Below, piece after piece: positions 1 to 8,093 of a stretch of 64,000 bases of DNA; the stretch's first letter is position 1, and each line of letters starts with the position of its first letter. The DNA lies in assembly GCF_018398395.1 (NCBI RefSeq), contig NZ_JAHCBF010000001.1, positions 682,001 through 746,000 on the forward strand, read 5' to 3'. Both the position numbers and the translations under genes were made by a program. The notes below the pieces were generated by a model. That model ran no database searches. It was not told the DNA's origin and saw only the letters and a list, made by a program, of their open reading frames with translations. The DNA comes from Croceicoccus gelatinilyticus (GTDB lineage Bacteria; Pseudomonadota; Alphaproteobacteria; Sphingomonadales; Sphingomonadaceae).

Positions 1-62
1 CAACTGGCTGCGGTTAGTGGCTGATCACCGCATGACGTGATGAAGATCATTCACCACGCGCA

Positions 63-968
63 TCACCCCATGGGCTTCATTTCCTTGATCAGATCGATCA
101 GCAGGCGCAGGCCCGTCGGCACCAGGCGGCGGCTTGGATAATAGATCTGGAAACCATTGCTGGTGCAGGAAAAGTCAGACAGCACCTGCTTCAACCGACC
201 GGATTCAAGATGTTCCGCAAAGATGGGTTCGAGGCCGTAGATCAGTCCTCCGCCCAAAAGGGCCGTAGCGATCATCGGGCGGGTTTCGTCCATCGTGATC
301 TGCCCCGGAACGGCGACGTCGAAATTCCCGTCAGGCCCACAGAATTCCCAGCGATAGATCTGGTCGTTGCCCAATCTGACGCCAAGGCAGCGATGATCCT
401 TCAGCTCTGATGGATGATTGGGGGTGCCGAAGCGTTCGAAATAGGATGGCGCACCGGCAACGACCCAGCGCACTCTTGGAGAGAGGTTCTGGGCGATCAT
501 GTCTTCCGGCACGGTGCCGCCAAACCTGATACCTGCGTCAAAGCCGGAGGCGACGACATCGACAAGCTTGTTGCTTGAGACGATATCGATCTCGACCTCG
601 GGATAGCGGTCCATGAATTCGGGCATGACCGGCGCGATCAGCAGCGCTGCGGCATCGCCGGCCACGTTGATCCTGATCCGCCCCATCGGACTGTCGCGAA
701 AGCGGTTCAGGGCATCGCGAGCATCGTCAATCCTGGCAAAGGGTTCGGCAATCGCGTCGCAAAGCTCTTGTCCGGCCGCAGTCAGTGTGACGCTGCGATT
801 GGTGCGGTTCAGAAGCCTGACGCCCAGCCGGGATTCAAGACCGCGCAACGAATGGCTTAGCGCCGAGGGGCTGACGCCAAGCTCAGTCGCTGCGCGGCGG
901 AAACTGCCGTGACGGGTGATCGCCAGAAAATAACTGAAATCGGCGATATCTGTGCGGTTGGCGCTCAT
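63..968 (-). CDS. LysR-family transcriptional regulator
   Basis: A 301-aa LysR-type regulator. The N-terminal winged helix-turn-helix spans about residues 10-70, with the typical pattern FLAITRHGSFRRAA followed by LNRTNRSVTLTAAG. The rest (about 95-300) is the periplasmic-binding-protein-like effector domain. The style resembles the CrgA-like subgroup. It lies 56 bp downstream of, and on the same strand as, an exported cupin gene (1025-1504), and a second cupin is divergent at 1699, so it may control one or both. The effector is unknown. Nothing recognisable lies in 1-62. Confidence 0.9.
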   Translation of the reverse strand: MSANRTDIADFSYFLAITRHGSFRRAATELGVSPSALSHSLRGLESRLGVRLLNRTNRSVTLTAAGQELCDAIAEPFARIDDARDALNRFRDSPMGRIRINVAGDAAALLIAPVMPEFMDRYPEVEIDIVSSNKLVDVVASGFDAGIRFGGTVPEDMIAQNLSPRVRWVVAGAPSYFERFGTPNHPSELKDHRCLGVRLGNDQIYRWEFCGPDGNFDVAVPGQITMDETRPMIATALLGGGLIYGLEPIFAEHLESGRLKQVLSDFSCTSNGFQIYYPSRRLVPTGLRLLIDLIKEMKPMG

Positions 969-1024
969 ACCTTGGTAATTGGGCCATTAGCCCCGTCGCG
1001 GCAATGCTGACAAAGACCTATTTT

Positions 1025-1504
1025 TTAGCCGGGGTACTGATCGTCGGTTACCGGTTCGAGCCAATCGACGGCCGTGCCATTCAGCGTTTCCGTGATCGCC
1101 AGGTGCGACATCGCAGCCGTGCCGTTGGCGCCGTGCCAATGCTTGATGCCGGGCGCGGCGTAGACGACGTCGCCTGCGCAGATGCGCTGAACCGGTCCAC
1201 CCTCAACCTGCGTCAGGCCGCAACCATCGGTCACGAAAAGTGTCTGACCGGCGGGATGCGTATGCCAATTGCTGCGGGCACCCGGTTCGAAAGTGACAAG
1301 AGCGGTACCTGCCTGTCCGGGCTGTGTTGCCGAAGACAGGCTGCGAACATGGCTGGTGCCGGTAAAATATTCGGCCGGGCCTGTCTTGACTTCGACTTCG
1401 GCCTGATTGGTCACCGGCTGGCTCGGACCGTCGTCGTTCGTGGTCTGCGCCGATGCCGAAGTGGCAAGGCCAGCAGCCAGGGCGATATAAAGAAGCTTTC
1501 GCAT
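1025..1504 (-). CDS. Exported cupin, mandelonitrile-lyase-like
   Basis: A 159-aa single-domain cupin. I chose the ATG at 1504 because it opens directly on a Sec signal peptide (MRKLLYIALAAG...ASAQ, cleavage near residue 20); an upstream in-frame start would bury the signal. Metal ligands of the bicupin-fold hydroxynitrile lyase type are visible: His81, His83 and Gln87 in WHTHPAGQ, and His122/His124 in KHWHG. From memory the closest characterised relatives are manganese-dependent cupin hydroxynitrile lyases of the Granulicella type, but most family members have no proven reaction. It is a paralogue of the cytoplasmic cupin at 1699-2142, divergently arranged across 194 bp. Confidence 0.85.
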   Translation of the reverse strand: MRKLLYIALAAGLATSASAQTTNDDGPSQPVTNQAEVEVKTGPAEYFTGTSHVRSLSSATQPGQAGTALVTFEPGARSNWHTHPAGQTLFVTDGCGLTQVEGGPVQRICAGDVVYAAPGIKHWHGANGTAAMSHLAITETLNGTAVDWLEPVTDDQYPG

Positions 1505-1698
1505 TGGAATTCCCGTTTGAGGACGCGGAGGCGATGCCGGGGGAGGCACCTTTGCGCCGGATTATCCCGATATTAATGCTCGGGATTGGATTTGGTTCGA
1601 TGAGCTGCGCTCATTACTGCGTGCAGGCACTGTTGGCCTGTCTTCGCCGGGGCGCGGAGCCATATCGGAGGGGTGTAAAAGCCAGAAAGGATAGATCC

Positions 1699-2142
1699 AT
1701 GAGTGATCAGGACATCAGCAAGCAGGACATGGTCGTGATGCGCAATGGTAGCGCCGAAGCGATCAAGGGGCCTGCCGAATACTTCACCGGCACCGTGCGC
1801 CTCGACCGCAATTTTTCTCCTCCCGAGCCGGGGAGGGCAGGTTTCGCCATCGTCAACTTCGAACCTGGCGCGCGATCGAACTGGCACACCCATCCGCTGG
1901 GTCAGATCCTTGTCGTGACGCAGGGAGTTGGCTGGACCCAGTGCGAAGGTGGCCCCAAGACTGAAATTCGCGCGGGGGATGCGGTCTGGTGCAATTGCGG
2001 CAGGCGGCATTGGCATGGCGCAACCGACACAACCTACATGCAGCATCTCGCCATTACGGAGGCGCTCGACGGTTCGGTGGTCGAGTGGATGGAGCCCGTG
2101 ACGGACGAGGTATACCTGGCCGGTCCGGTCAAGAAGGACTGA
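1699..2142 (+). CDS. Cytoplasmic cupin, mandelonitrile-lyase-like
   Basis: A 147-aa cupin without a signal peptide. The ATG at 1699 is preceded by an AGAAAGG ribosome-binding site; the open frame extends further upstream, but without homology to the family. Metal-site residues are His63, His65, Gln69 (WHTHPLGQ) and His104/His106 (RHWHG). The C-terminal stretch WMEPVTDEVY is also typical of the cupin hydroxynitrile lyase group. It is clearly homologous to the exported cupin on the opposite strand (shared GPAEYFTGT and FEPGARSNWHTHP blocks), so the two arose by duplication and differ in cell compartment. The natural substrate is unknown. Confidence 0.85.
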   Translation: MSDQDISKQDMVVMRNGSAEAIKGPAEYFTGTVRLDRNFSPPEPGRAGFAIVNFEPGARSNWHTHPLGQILVVTQGVGWTQCEGGPKTEIRAGDAVWCNCGRRHWHGATDTTYMQHLAITEALDGSVVEWMEPVTDEVYLAGPVKKD

Positions 2143-2155
2143 TCCGGAACGAAAT

Positions 2156-2187
2156 CCGCCGCCCGCTCCGGAATGGAGGGGCGGCGG
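2156..2187. terminator. GC-rich hairpin between convergent genes
   Basis: CCGCCGCCC at 2156-2164 pairs with GGGCGGCGG at 2179-2187. It sits between the convergent cupin (ends 2142) and SDR gene (ends 2229). There is no T-run on either side, so intrinsic termination is only a possibility. Confidence 0.35.
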
Positions 2188-2228
2188 TTCCCCGGCTGGG
2201 GGGAGGACCGGGGAAGGGGGAAATCAGG

Positions 2229-2996
2229 TCAATTGGCGGTAAAGGCACCGTCGACAGCAAGAGCCGCGCCTGTAACGAAACTGGCTCCGTCGCTGCAAAG
2301 CCACATCACGGCCTGCGCGATCTCTTCGGGCTGTCCAAGCCGGCCGATCGCCTGCATCTGCATGAACTCGTCCATGGCTTCGGGCTGCTCGTCGAGCATC
2401 TTCTGGACCATCGGGGTCTGGATCGTGCCGGGGCAGACGGCGTTCACGCGAATGCCCTGAGCGGCATAGTCCATGGCTGCGCTCTTGGTGAGGCCGAGCA
2501 CGCCGTGCTTGGTTCCGTAATAGATGCCCAGCGCCTTACCGCCGACCAGTCCGCCCACGGAAGAGCAGTTGACGATTGCGCCCGAACCCTTTTCGCGCAT
2601 GACCCGCAGTTCGTGGCGCATGCAAGACCACACACCGCGCTGGTTGATGCCGGTGACCCGCTCGAATTCCTCCGGTGTCTGATCGGCCATTTCGGCTGGC
2701 ACAGGCGGAACACCGGCATTGTTGTAGGCGTAGTCCAGCGTGCCGAAAGTCTGGACGGTACGGTCGATCATTTCGCCAACCGCGGCATCGTCTGCAACGT
2801 CGCATACGACAGACAGGACACGCGCGCCGTCAGCTTCCAGTTCCTTGGCGATGGCAGCCAAGCTGTCCTCGTCAACATCGGAAACGACGACAGCGGCACC
2901 GGCTTTGGCAAACGCCCTTGCGGCAGAGGCGCCCATGCCCTTGCTGGCTCCTGTCACCAGAGCGACTTTGTCCGAAAAATCATAAGTTACATTCAT
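2229..2996 (-). CDS. Short-chain dehydrogenase/reductase (SDR) 1
   Basis: A 255-aa classical SDR. The Rossmann cofactor motif TGASKGMG lies near residues 15-22, followed by NNAG near 92-95. The active site is Ser145/146, Tyr159 and Lys163 (YYGTK). Asp40 after the second beta strand suggests NAD(H) preference. It is the last gene of a three-gene minus-strand operon (SDR 2, carboxylesterase, SDR 1) with gaps of about 40 bp. The combination of an esterase and two alcohol/ketone dehydrogenases suggests stepwise breakdown of an ester or lactone. The substrate cannot be read from the sequence. Confidence 0.88.
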   Translation of the reverse strand: MNVTYDFSDKVALVTGASKGMGASAARAFAKAGAAVVVSDVDEDSLAAIAKELEADGARVLSVVCDVADDAAVGEMIDRTVQTFGTLDYAYNNAGVPPVPAEMADQTPEEFERVTGINQRGVWSCMRHELRVMREKGSGAIVNCSSVGGLVGGKALGIYYGTKHGVLGLTKSAAMDYAAQGIRVNAVCPGTIQTPMVQKMLDEQPEAMDEFMQMQAIGRLGQPEEIAQAVMWLCSDGASFVTGAALAVDGAFTAN

Positions 2997-3035
2997 TCGT
3001 GAGATTCCTTCGTCAAATATCTGATATTAATGGAA

Positions 3036-4712
3036 TCAAGCTGCATCTGCGGCTTGCCAAAGCTTGTCGTGGAAGAGCGGGATGGTCGCTTCGGGCATGT
3101 AGGAAGAGACGGTGTTGACGGCATCGAAATGCATCGCCCGTCGGTCCGCGCTCGAATAGGCTGGCCATTGCGGCAGTCCCGGGGCAGCCGGGGTGCCAGA
3201 CTTGGCGAACGCCACCCACGCTTCGGAAACACTCTTGCCAAGAAGAGCCGCTTCGCTTCCGCCCCCGGTCATCACAACACCTGCCGGGGTGGAGACATTG
3301 TCGAATACGAAGGGAATCTCGATGGTGTGAGGCGAGAAGAGTTTCCCGCCTTCGATCGGCGTTTCCCATTCGAACCGATAACCATAGGTATCGGCACCGC
3401 CGGCTTGCGAATACGTGTCCAGGATCTCGGTGCTGATCGTGCCCATCATGTAATCGGACAGAATTCGGAACCAGACTTTCGATGGGGTCTCGTCTGCGTA
3501 TTCCGTTCGATAGGTTGCGAGGACGAGGTCGCTATCCTGTTCGAACAGCCCAGCCACGCGCTGCTCCAGTCCGGCCGCGTCGAGGGAATAGGCGGCATCG
3601 TCCTGCAGCATGAAAAGGGACATTTCCGTCGCGTTGTGGCCGACCATCAACGGCACGCCGATACTGGTCGCAGCGGCATCCGGCTCGAACACGTGGCGCG
3701 GCAGAAAGCCGTCTTCGAGCACTGGCCAGAACCCACTGGGGAAGCCGGGTGTGCCCATCGACATGGGGGAATTGCCCATGACGGCGGCCTCGGCCTCGAG
3801 TAGCTGCTCAAAACTGATTTCGTTCAGTTTCTCGGCGTTGGCGGCAGTGATGCCCAAGGCGTCGAGCACCTTTCTTGCGACCTCGTCTGCCTGTTCGTGA
3901 CTGGCAAAACGGGTCAGGGGGCCACTTTGAACGATGGCGCGATGGAACAGACCCTGCGCGGGTAGCGTGCCCAGCAGCGTGTTCACTTTCCAGCCGCCAC
4001 CGGACTCTCCGAAGATGGTGACCAGATCGGGATTGCCGCCAAAGGCAGAGATGTTGTCCCGAACCCATTCCAGCGCCGCGACCATGTCGCGGATCGACAG
4101 GTTCGCGGAATCCGCGAATGCACCACCAAGGACACGCGAAAAGTCGGTCAGGCCTGAAGCGCCCAGTCGGTGATTTATGGTGACAACGACTACGTCGCCT
4201 CGCGAAGCAAGGTTTTGCCCATCGTAAATGGCGCAAGACCCGCTTCCGCTGGTCCATCCGCCACCGTGAAGCCAGACCATGACAGGAAGCGTGTCGTCGG
4301 CATTTTCCGGTGCCCAGACATTGAGGGCCAGACAGTCGTCGCCGGGCTCAACATATGCGGGCGGATCGAACGCGGGCGTGACGGGAGAGCCGCCTGTGGG
4401 ATCGGCAGCCTGCTGGGGCGAGTTGTCGGCATAACGGGTCGCATCGCGGACGCCGCTCCACGCGATGACCGGTTGCGGCGGGGCAAAGCGGTTCCGGCCC
4501 GAGATGCTCTGCGCATAGGGAATGCCCAAAAACCGATGGACCCCGCCCAAGCGCTCACCACGCAGGATGCCCTTGGCGGTTGCGACCTCAGGCGAGGAAG
4601 ACGAAGCGATTGCGCCACCCGTGGTGGTGCAGGCCGCAGTCAACGTTGCGGCACCTGCAGCCAAGAGGGTTCGGCGAGCCATGTCCGGTCCGCCGCTCGA
4701 AAGCTTCGCCAT
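3036..4712 (-). CDS. Type-B carboxylesterase, exported
   Basis: A 558-aa carboxylesterase/lipase of the alpha/beta-hydrolase fold. The oxyanion-hole HGGG is near residue 149 and the nucleophile elbow GESGGG has its Ser near 237. A NATE glutamate and a PHTIEIPF histidine probably complete the triad. The N-terminus has an ARRTLLAAGAATLTAAC stretch, resembling a twin-arginine signal that ends at a Cys; the lipobox is imperfect, so periplasmic or lipoprotein location is likely but not certain. The start ATG at 4712 has a GGAG 8 nt upstream; a TTG lies two codons earlier. It is the middle gene of the SDR-esterase-SDR operon. Confidence 0.88.
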   Translation of the reverse strand: MAKLSSGGPDMARRTLLAAGAATLTAACTTTGGAIASSSSPEVATAKGILRGERLGGVHRFLGIPYAQSISGRNRFAPPQPVIAWSGVRDATRYADNSPQQAADPTGGSPVTPAFDPPAYVEPGDDCLALNVWAPENADDTLPVMVWLHGGGWTSGSGSCAIYDGQNLASRGDVVVVTINHRLGASGLTDFSRVLGGAFADSANLSIRDMVAALEWVRDNISAFGGNPDLVTIFGESGGGWKVNTLLGTLPAQGLFHRAIVQSGPLTRFASHEQADEVARKVLDALGITAANAEKLNEISFEQLLEAEAAVMGNSPMSMGTPGFPSGFWPVLEDGFLPRHVFEPDAAATSIGVPLMVGHNATEMSLFMLQDDAAYSLDAAGLEQRVAGLFEQDSDLVLATYRTEYADETPSKVWFRILSDYMMGTISTEILDTYSQAGGADTYGYRFEWETPIEGGKLFSPHTIEIPFVFDNVSTPAGVVMTGGGSEAALLGKSVSEAWVAFAKSGTPAAPGLPQWPAYSSADRRAMHFDAVNTVSSYMPEATIPLFHDKLWQAADAA

Positions 4713-4750
4713 CGTCAAAACTCCTTCACCTGGGGTCGTGTGGGCAGCGG

Positions 4751-5518
4751 TTAGAAGAAAGCGCCGTTGTCGACGGTGATCACCTGGCCCTGAACGGCCT
4801 TGCCCATCTCGCTTGCGAGATAGAGCGCGGCGTAAGCCTGATCGCGCGGCTCGGTCATCGGGAGGGTCGTGTTCGTGTACTTGTCAGAGAATTCGAGCAT
4901 GACGTCTCCGCCTTCCTGCTCACCATTGGCCCAAGCTGCGGCCGCGTCCGTATCCGTAACGCCCGGTGCAATCGCGTTGCAGCGGATATTCGTGCCCGAA
5001 AGGCGGATCGCGATATTGCGGGTCATGATGTTCACGCCGCCCTTGGTGGACGTATAGGCGACGCCGCAGATCGGCAGTTCGCCGTTCACCGAGGAGATGT
5101 TGATGATGCGTCCATCGCCGCGCGGCATGAAGTGGCGCACTGCTTCACGGCAGTACCGGAAGACGCCGGTGAGGTTCAGTTCCATCACCTTGGCCCAGTG
5201 ATCGTCCTCGCACTCTTCAACGGCGACCATGTCGCCGGTGCCGGCATTGTTCACCATGATATCGACCTGGCCATAGGCTTCGATGGTTTCCTTGAAGACA
5301 CGGGCGGGCGCTTCGGGATCGCTGGAGTCCGCGATGACGCCCAACGCCGTTCCGCCGGCGTCGACAATCGCCTTCACCGCCTCGTCCAGCTGGTCCTGGT
5401 GACGAGCGGTCAGCACGACATTTGCGCCTTCTTCCGCATAGAGTTCGGCTATGGCCCGGCCGATGCCCTTGCTGGCTCCGGTTACGATTGCGGTCTTGCC
5501 CTTGAGCATGTCCTGCAT
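4751..5518 (-). CDS. Short-chain dehydrogenase/reductase (SDR) 2
   Basis: A 255-aa classical SDR. The start at 5518 (MQDMLKGK) has an AGGAG box 7 nt upstream; the open frame runs 74 codons further but has no family similarity there. Motifs: TGASKGIG at 13-20, NNAG at about 90-93, Ser142/143, Tyr155 and Lys159. An Arg (TARH, about residue 39) after the second strand hints at NADP(H). It is the first gene of the operon, so its promoter should lie in 5519-5721, the stretch directly left of the integrated element. Confidence 0.88.
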   Translation of the reverse strand: MQDMLKGKTAIVTGASKGIGRAIAELYAEEGANVVLTARHQDQLDEAVKAIVDAGGTALGVIADSSDPEAPARVFKETIEAYGQVDIMVNNAGTGDMVAVEECEDDHWAKVMELNLTGVFRYCREAVRHFMPRGDGRIINISSVNGELPICGVAYTSTKGGVNIMTRNIAIRLSGTNIRCNAIAPGVTDTDAAAAWANGEQEGGDVMLEFSDKYTNTTLPMTEPRDQAYAALYLASEMGKAVQGQVITVDNGAFF

Positions 5519-5921
5519 GAGATTTCTCCTCGTGATTGTCTGCGGCTGAAACTGCGCCACGTTCACGAAGAGATGTCGGCTTTCATGCGGTGATCGAAAA
5601 CCACCGCGGCGCTCAATGGGATGTTGAGAGAACTTCACCCCGTTTCCGGGAACCGCGCCGATCCGGGCCGCGATCAAGCCAGCAGCTCGATTGGGAGGAT
5701 GTGCGATAAAAGGGGGAGTGTTGGCGGACAGGGTGGCCATATAACCATTTCGTCATAACTGACTGTAAACACGGAATAACCGATCATTAAGACGGGGTTA
5801 TATTCCTATCGGTCCCTCTCTGTGTCCACCTTTCCGTTCCGGCTTGTGACGCACTCCGGCGAACGATAGAATATTTACACTCTCTCGATGATTTGTCGTT
5901 AGAGGGGACCAGAGCGCCGCA
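5519..5921. other. Intergenic region with left attachment site
   Basis: About 400 bp without a convincing gene. The part left of 5722 is host DNA upstream of the SDR/esterase operon. The part right of 5736 belongs to the mobile element. It becomes AT-richer near 5840-5900, where a promoter for the plus-strand cargo pair is expected. A nested inverted repeat lies at 5773-5813. Confidence 0.6.
5722..5736. repeat. Left attachment site core (15 bp)
   Basis: TGGCGGACAGGGTGG at 5722-5736 exactly repeats 17165-17179. Flanking bases differ on both sides (T/A at left, C/G at right), so the identity block is 15 bp. It corresponds to the 3'-terminal 15 nt of tRNA-Ser including CCA. Confidence 0.85.
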
Positions 5922-6668
5922 ATGCGAAAAGAACTGATCTTCAAGATCGACGGCCAATATAGGCCGGACACGATCCCGCTTGAGCGGCTGGGCGATTACC
6001 TGTCGGAACTCGGCAAGATGCTCGGCGAGAAAGCGAATGTGCATTTCGAGGCGGTGGCCGCTGGCTCGACTATCGTCCATGCGTTCGTCGACGAGGTCGC
6101 GGAACCGAAGGTTCGTAGGCGTGTCAAACTGCTGGCCGCTGGGGAGGCCCCGAGCGCCGCCCAATCGGCATATGCAAGGTTGGACGGAATGCTTCGCGAC
6201 GATAATTCGACAGGTTATCTCGTCAGCGGAACCGACAACGTCATTCGGGTGGATTTTCCCGGCCGGAATCGGCCGGACGATCTTGTGTATGGCCCGATAA
6301 AGCAGATCGGTACCTTGGATGGCGTGGTTTTCCGAGTGGAAGGGCGCGACGCAACGGTGCACGTCGGGGTGATGGATGGCCAATCGACATATGCGCTTGA
6401 GGCTCCGGCTGGCCTAGGTCACGATCTCGCGATGCTATTTAGGTCGGGCCCAATTCGCTTTCGTGGCGAGGGAACATGGTACCGTTTGGCGACTGGGGAA
6501 TGGGACCTGAGGAAATTCAAGATCGAGGGATTCGAGCGATTGGATGACGCGCCGGTGAGTGCGGCCATAGACCGGCTTCGAGAGATTGGCCTTGGCGGTT
6601 GGGGGAAATCTATCGATCCCATTGCCGATCTCGCCGCTGAAAGAGATGATCGGGAAAGCGAGCATTGA
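5922..6668 (+). CDS. Unknown protein, partner of PIN protein
   Basis: A 248-aa soluble protein that I do not recognise. It has no signal peptide or membrane segment. The N-terminus (FKIDGQYRPDTIPLERLGDYL, then a helical stretch) is followed by mixed beta-rich segments and a C-terminal charged helix. It is far longer than a normal VapB-type antitoxin and shows no ribbon-helix-helix or AbrB signature. Its stop overlaps the start of the PIN gene by 4 bases (TTGA), so the two are translationally coupled. Together they form the plus-strand cargo at the end of the element opposite the integrase, opposite in direction to all other element genes. Function unknown; immunity or sensor partner is an inference. 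Confidence 0.75.
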   Translation: MRKELIFKIDGQYRPDTIPLERLGDYLSELGKMLGEKANVHFEAVAAGSTIVHAFVDEVAEPKVRRRVKLLAAGEAPSAAQSAYARLDGMLRDDNSTGYLVSGTDNVIRVDFPGRNRPDDLVYGPIKQIGTLDGVVFRVEGRDATVHVGVMDGQSTYALEAPAGLGHDLAMLFRSGPIRFRGEGTWYRLATGEWDLRKFKIEGFERLDDAPVSAAIDRLREIGLGGWGKSIDPIADLAAERDDRESEH

Positions 6669-7177
6669 TCGTCACCGTCGACTCGGCAGTCCTTCTGCAT
6701 TTGATTGATCCTACCATTCCGGCGCGGGCTGGCCCGGATGGCATCGTTCCGGATCGATGCAGCGACCGAATCAACCACTTTATCGATCAACTCTCTAAAC
6801 AGGGTGGACGTGTCATCGTGCCGACGCCTGTGTTGGCCGAATTGCTTGTCAAAGCGGATCACGCTGGGCCGGACTGGCTCAATACTTTCAAGGGCAGGAA
6901 AGCTATTCAGGTTGCAGACTTTGATGAGCGAGCAGCCATTGAATGTGCCGCTTTAGCTCGCGCTCGATCCCAGAGAAGCCGGACAGGTACTAGAGCGAAG
7001 GCGAAATTTGACGAACAGATCGTCGCAATTGCGCAAGTTCATCGCTCCGAGATCATTCTGTCCGATGATGGCGACATCGAAAAACTGGCACCGAAGAACA
7101 TGAAGGTACGAGGTGTCAGCAGTCTCGAATTGCCGCCGCAAGCTGCACAATCAGAACTATTCGACGACGAAGCCTAG
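6665..7177 (+). CDS. PIN-domain protein, putative ribonuclease
   Basis: A 170-aa protein with the PIN-domain pattern of spaced acidic residues: Asp6 in VTVDSAV, a Glu in PTPVLAELL, an Asp in KAKFDEQIVAIA and Asp residues in ILSDDGDI. These would form the metal-dependent RNase site of VapC-like toxins. The usual short antitoxin is absent; instead the coupled upstream gene encodes 248 aa. The start is TTG at 6665, overlapping the upstream stop. A terminator follows at 7215. Possible roles are a toxin of an abortive-infection or addiction module, or an RNA-processing enzyme; the sequence does not decide. Confidence 0.75.
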   Translation: MIVTVDSAVLLHLIDPTIPARAGPDGIVPDRCSDRINHFIDQLSKQGGRVIVPTPVLAELLVKADHAGPDWLNTFKGRKAIQVADFDERAAIECAALARARSQRSRTGTRAKAKFDEQIVAIAQVHRSEIILSDDGDIEKLAPKNMKVRGVSSLELPPQAAQSELFDDEA

Positions 7178-7214
7178 GAATTCACGGGTCCTACCCCCTC
7201 GATCCGTACCCCCT

Positions 7215-7238
7215 AAGCGGGGTGGGACCGCTTTTTTT
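7215..7238 (+). terminator. Intrinsic terminator after PIN gene
   Basis: AAGCGG (7215-7220) and CCGCTT (7228-7233) form the stem around a 7-nt loop, followed by a T-tract to 7238. It is oriented for the plus-strand cargo pair and separates it from the convergent LamG gene. Confidence 0.8.
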
Positions 7239-7287
7239 CGGTCACTGTTGCGTCTCTTGCGTCAGGATAGTTCGAAGTATCAGTGCT

Positions 7288-7965
7288 TTAGACCATCCCG
7301 CCCAATACGCGGGGATGAGGCGAGGCCGTGGTTCCAGACACACCGATTAAGCCGATTGTCGTCCTACCTGCCTGATTGCGAACCAGTGGGGCGTAGAAGG
7401 TCAAATCGCTAGGCCTAACGTGGATCGGCGCGACTCGCTTGTTCAGCATATCAATTTCGCTTACGTCCAAGTGAACGCCTGACCAATAGCCGATCTCGGC
7501 CATGTCACCACGGAAACCATCAGTCCAAAACGATGCGTAGGGATCACCTAACCGGAGGTTCGTCTGCGTTGTCCAGTTTGCCGACGAATTCCCGCTTCCC
7601 GCCAAAGACCCGTCAACGTAAATGCGATTTGTTCCACCGCTGGCAACGTCAACTTGTACGACAACGCTATGCCAGTTGCCATCGTCGAAAGTTACGCCGG
7701 TGTTGAAGTCAACGCGCAGGGTCGAAGTGCCAGAGTAGGCGATCATCCGCAGCGCATCGGACGCGCCGGGATCCATCATTAGCGCCCACCCGTTGCGGCT
7801 GTTGCTGTCCCACTGCTGCGCGATCATTCCCGCCTGCGAATAGGCGTAAGCTGTTGCGCGGATTAGAAGCGCGAACGTAGCTTTCGACGGACCTCCCGAT
7901 GACAAGGCCGGGAAAACGCTGGTATAGTTGAGGTAGTCGGTTGCTGCGGCAAAATTGGTGGCCAT
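7288..7965 (-). CDS. LamG/concanavalin-like domain protein
   Basis: A 225-aa protein with the features of a LamG/laminin-G-like jelly roll: repeated beta strands, DGNWHSVVVQVD, a glycine-rich NRIYVDGSLAG turn and a LRLGDP strand. Such domains in phages usually bind carbohydrate at the tail tip or fibre. It has no signal peptide. The start ATG at 7965 is preceded by GGAG. It is the last gene of the minus-strand element operon, after the tape-measure gene and two unknown genes. A receptor-binding or tail-decoration role is inferred from domain and context only. Confidence 0.7.
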   Translation of the reverse strand: MATNFAAATDYLNYTSVFPALSSGGPSKATFALLIRATAYAYSQAGMIAQQWDSNSRNGWALMMDPGASDALRMIAYSGTSTLRVDFNTGVTFDDGNWHSVVVQVDVASGGTNRIYVDGSLAGSGNSSANWTTQTNLRLGDPYASFWTDGFRGDMAEIGYWSGVHLDVSEIDMLNKRVAPIHVRPSDLTFYAPLVRNQAGRTTIGLIGVSGTTASPHPRVLGGMV

Positions 7966-8093
7966 TTATTGCTCCGTCATTCGCGAGTTACGATCGACAA
8001 TCGGCGCGATTTTCGTCTGAAAATGAGCGACCGAGCGCGAAGCCCGGCCGCTCAAGTGTCTGCGGGCGAAGACGACGAAGCCCGCAGGGAAAC

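Noticed and set aside
5537-5740. N-terminal extension of the second SDR gene up to the left attachment site
   Set aside because: The extra 74 residues lack SDR similarity, and the ATG at 5518 has an AGGAG box at ideal spacing. The longer frame would start in the element's attachment core.
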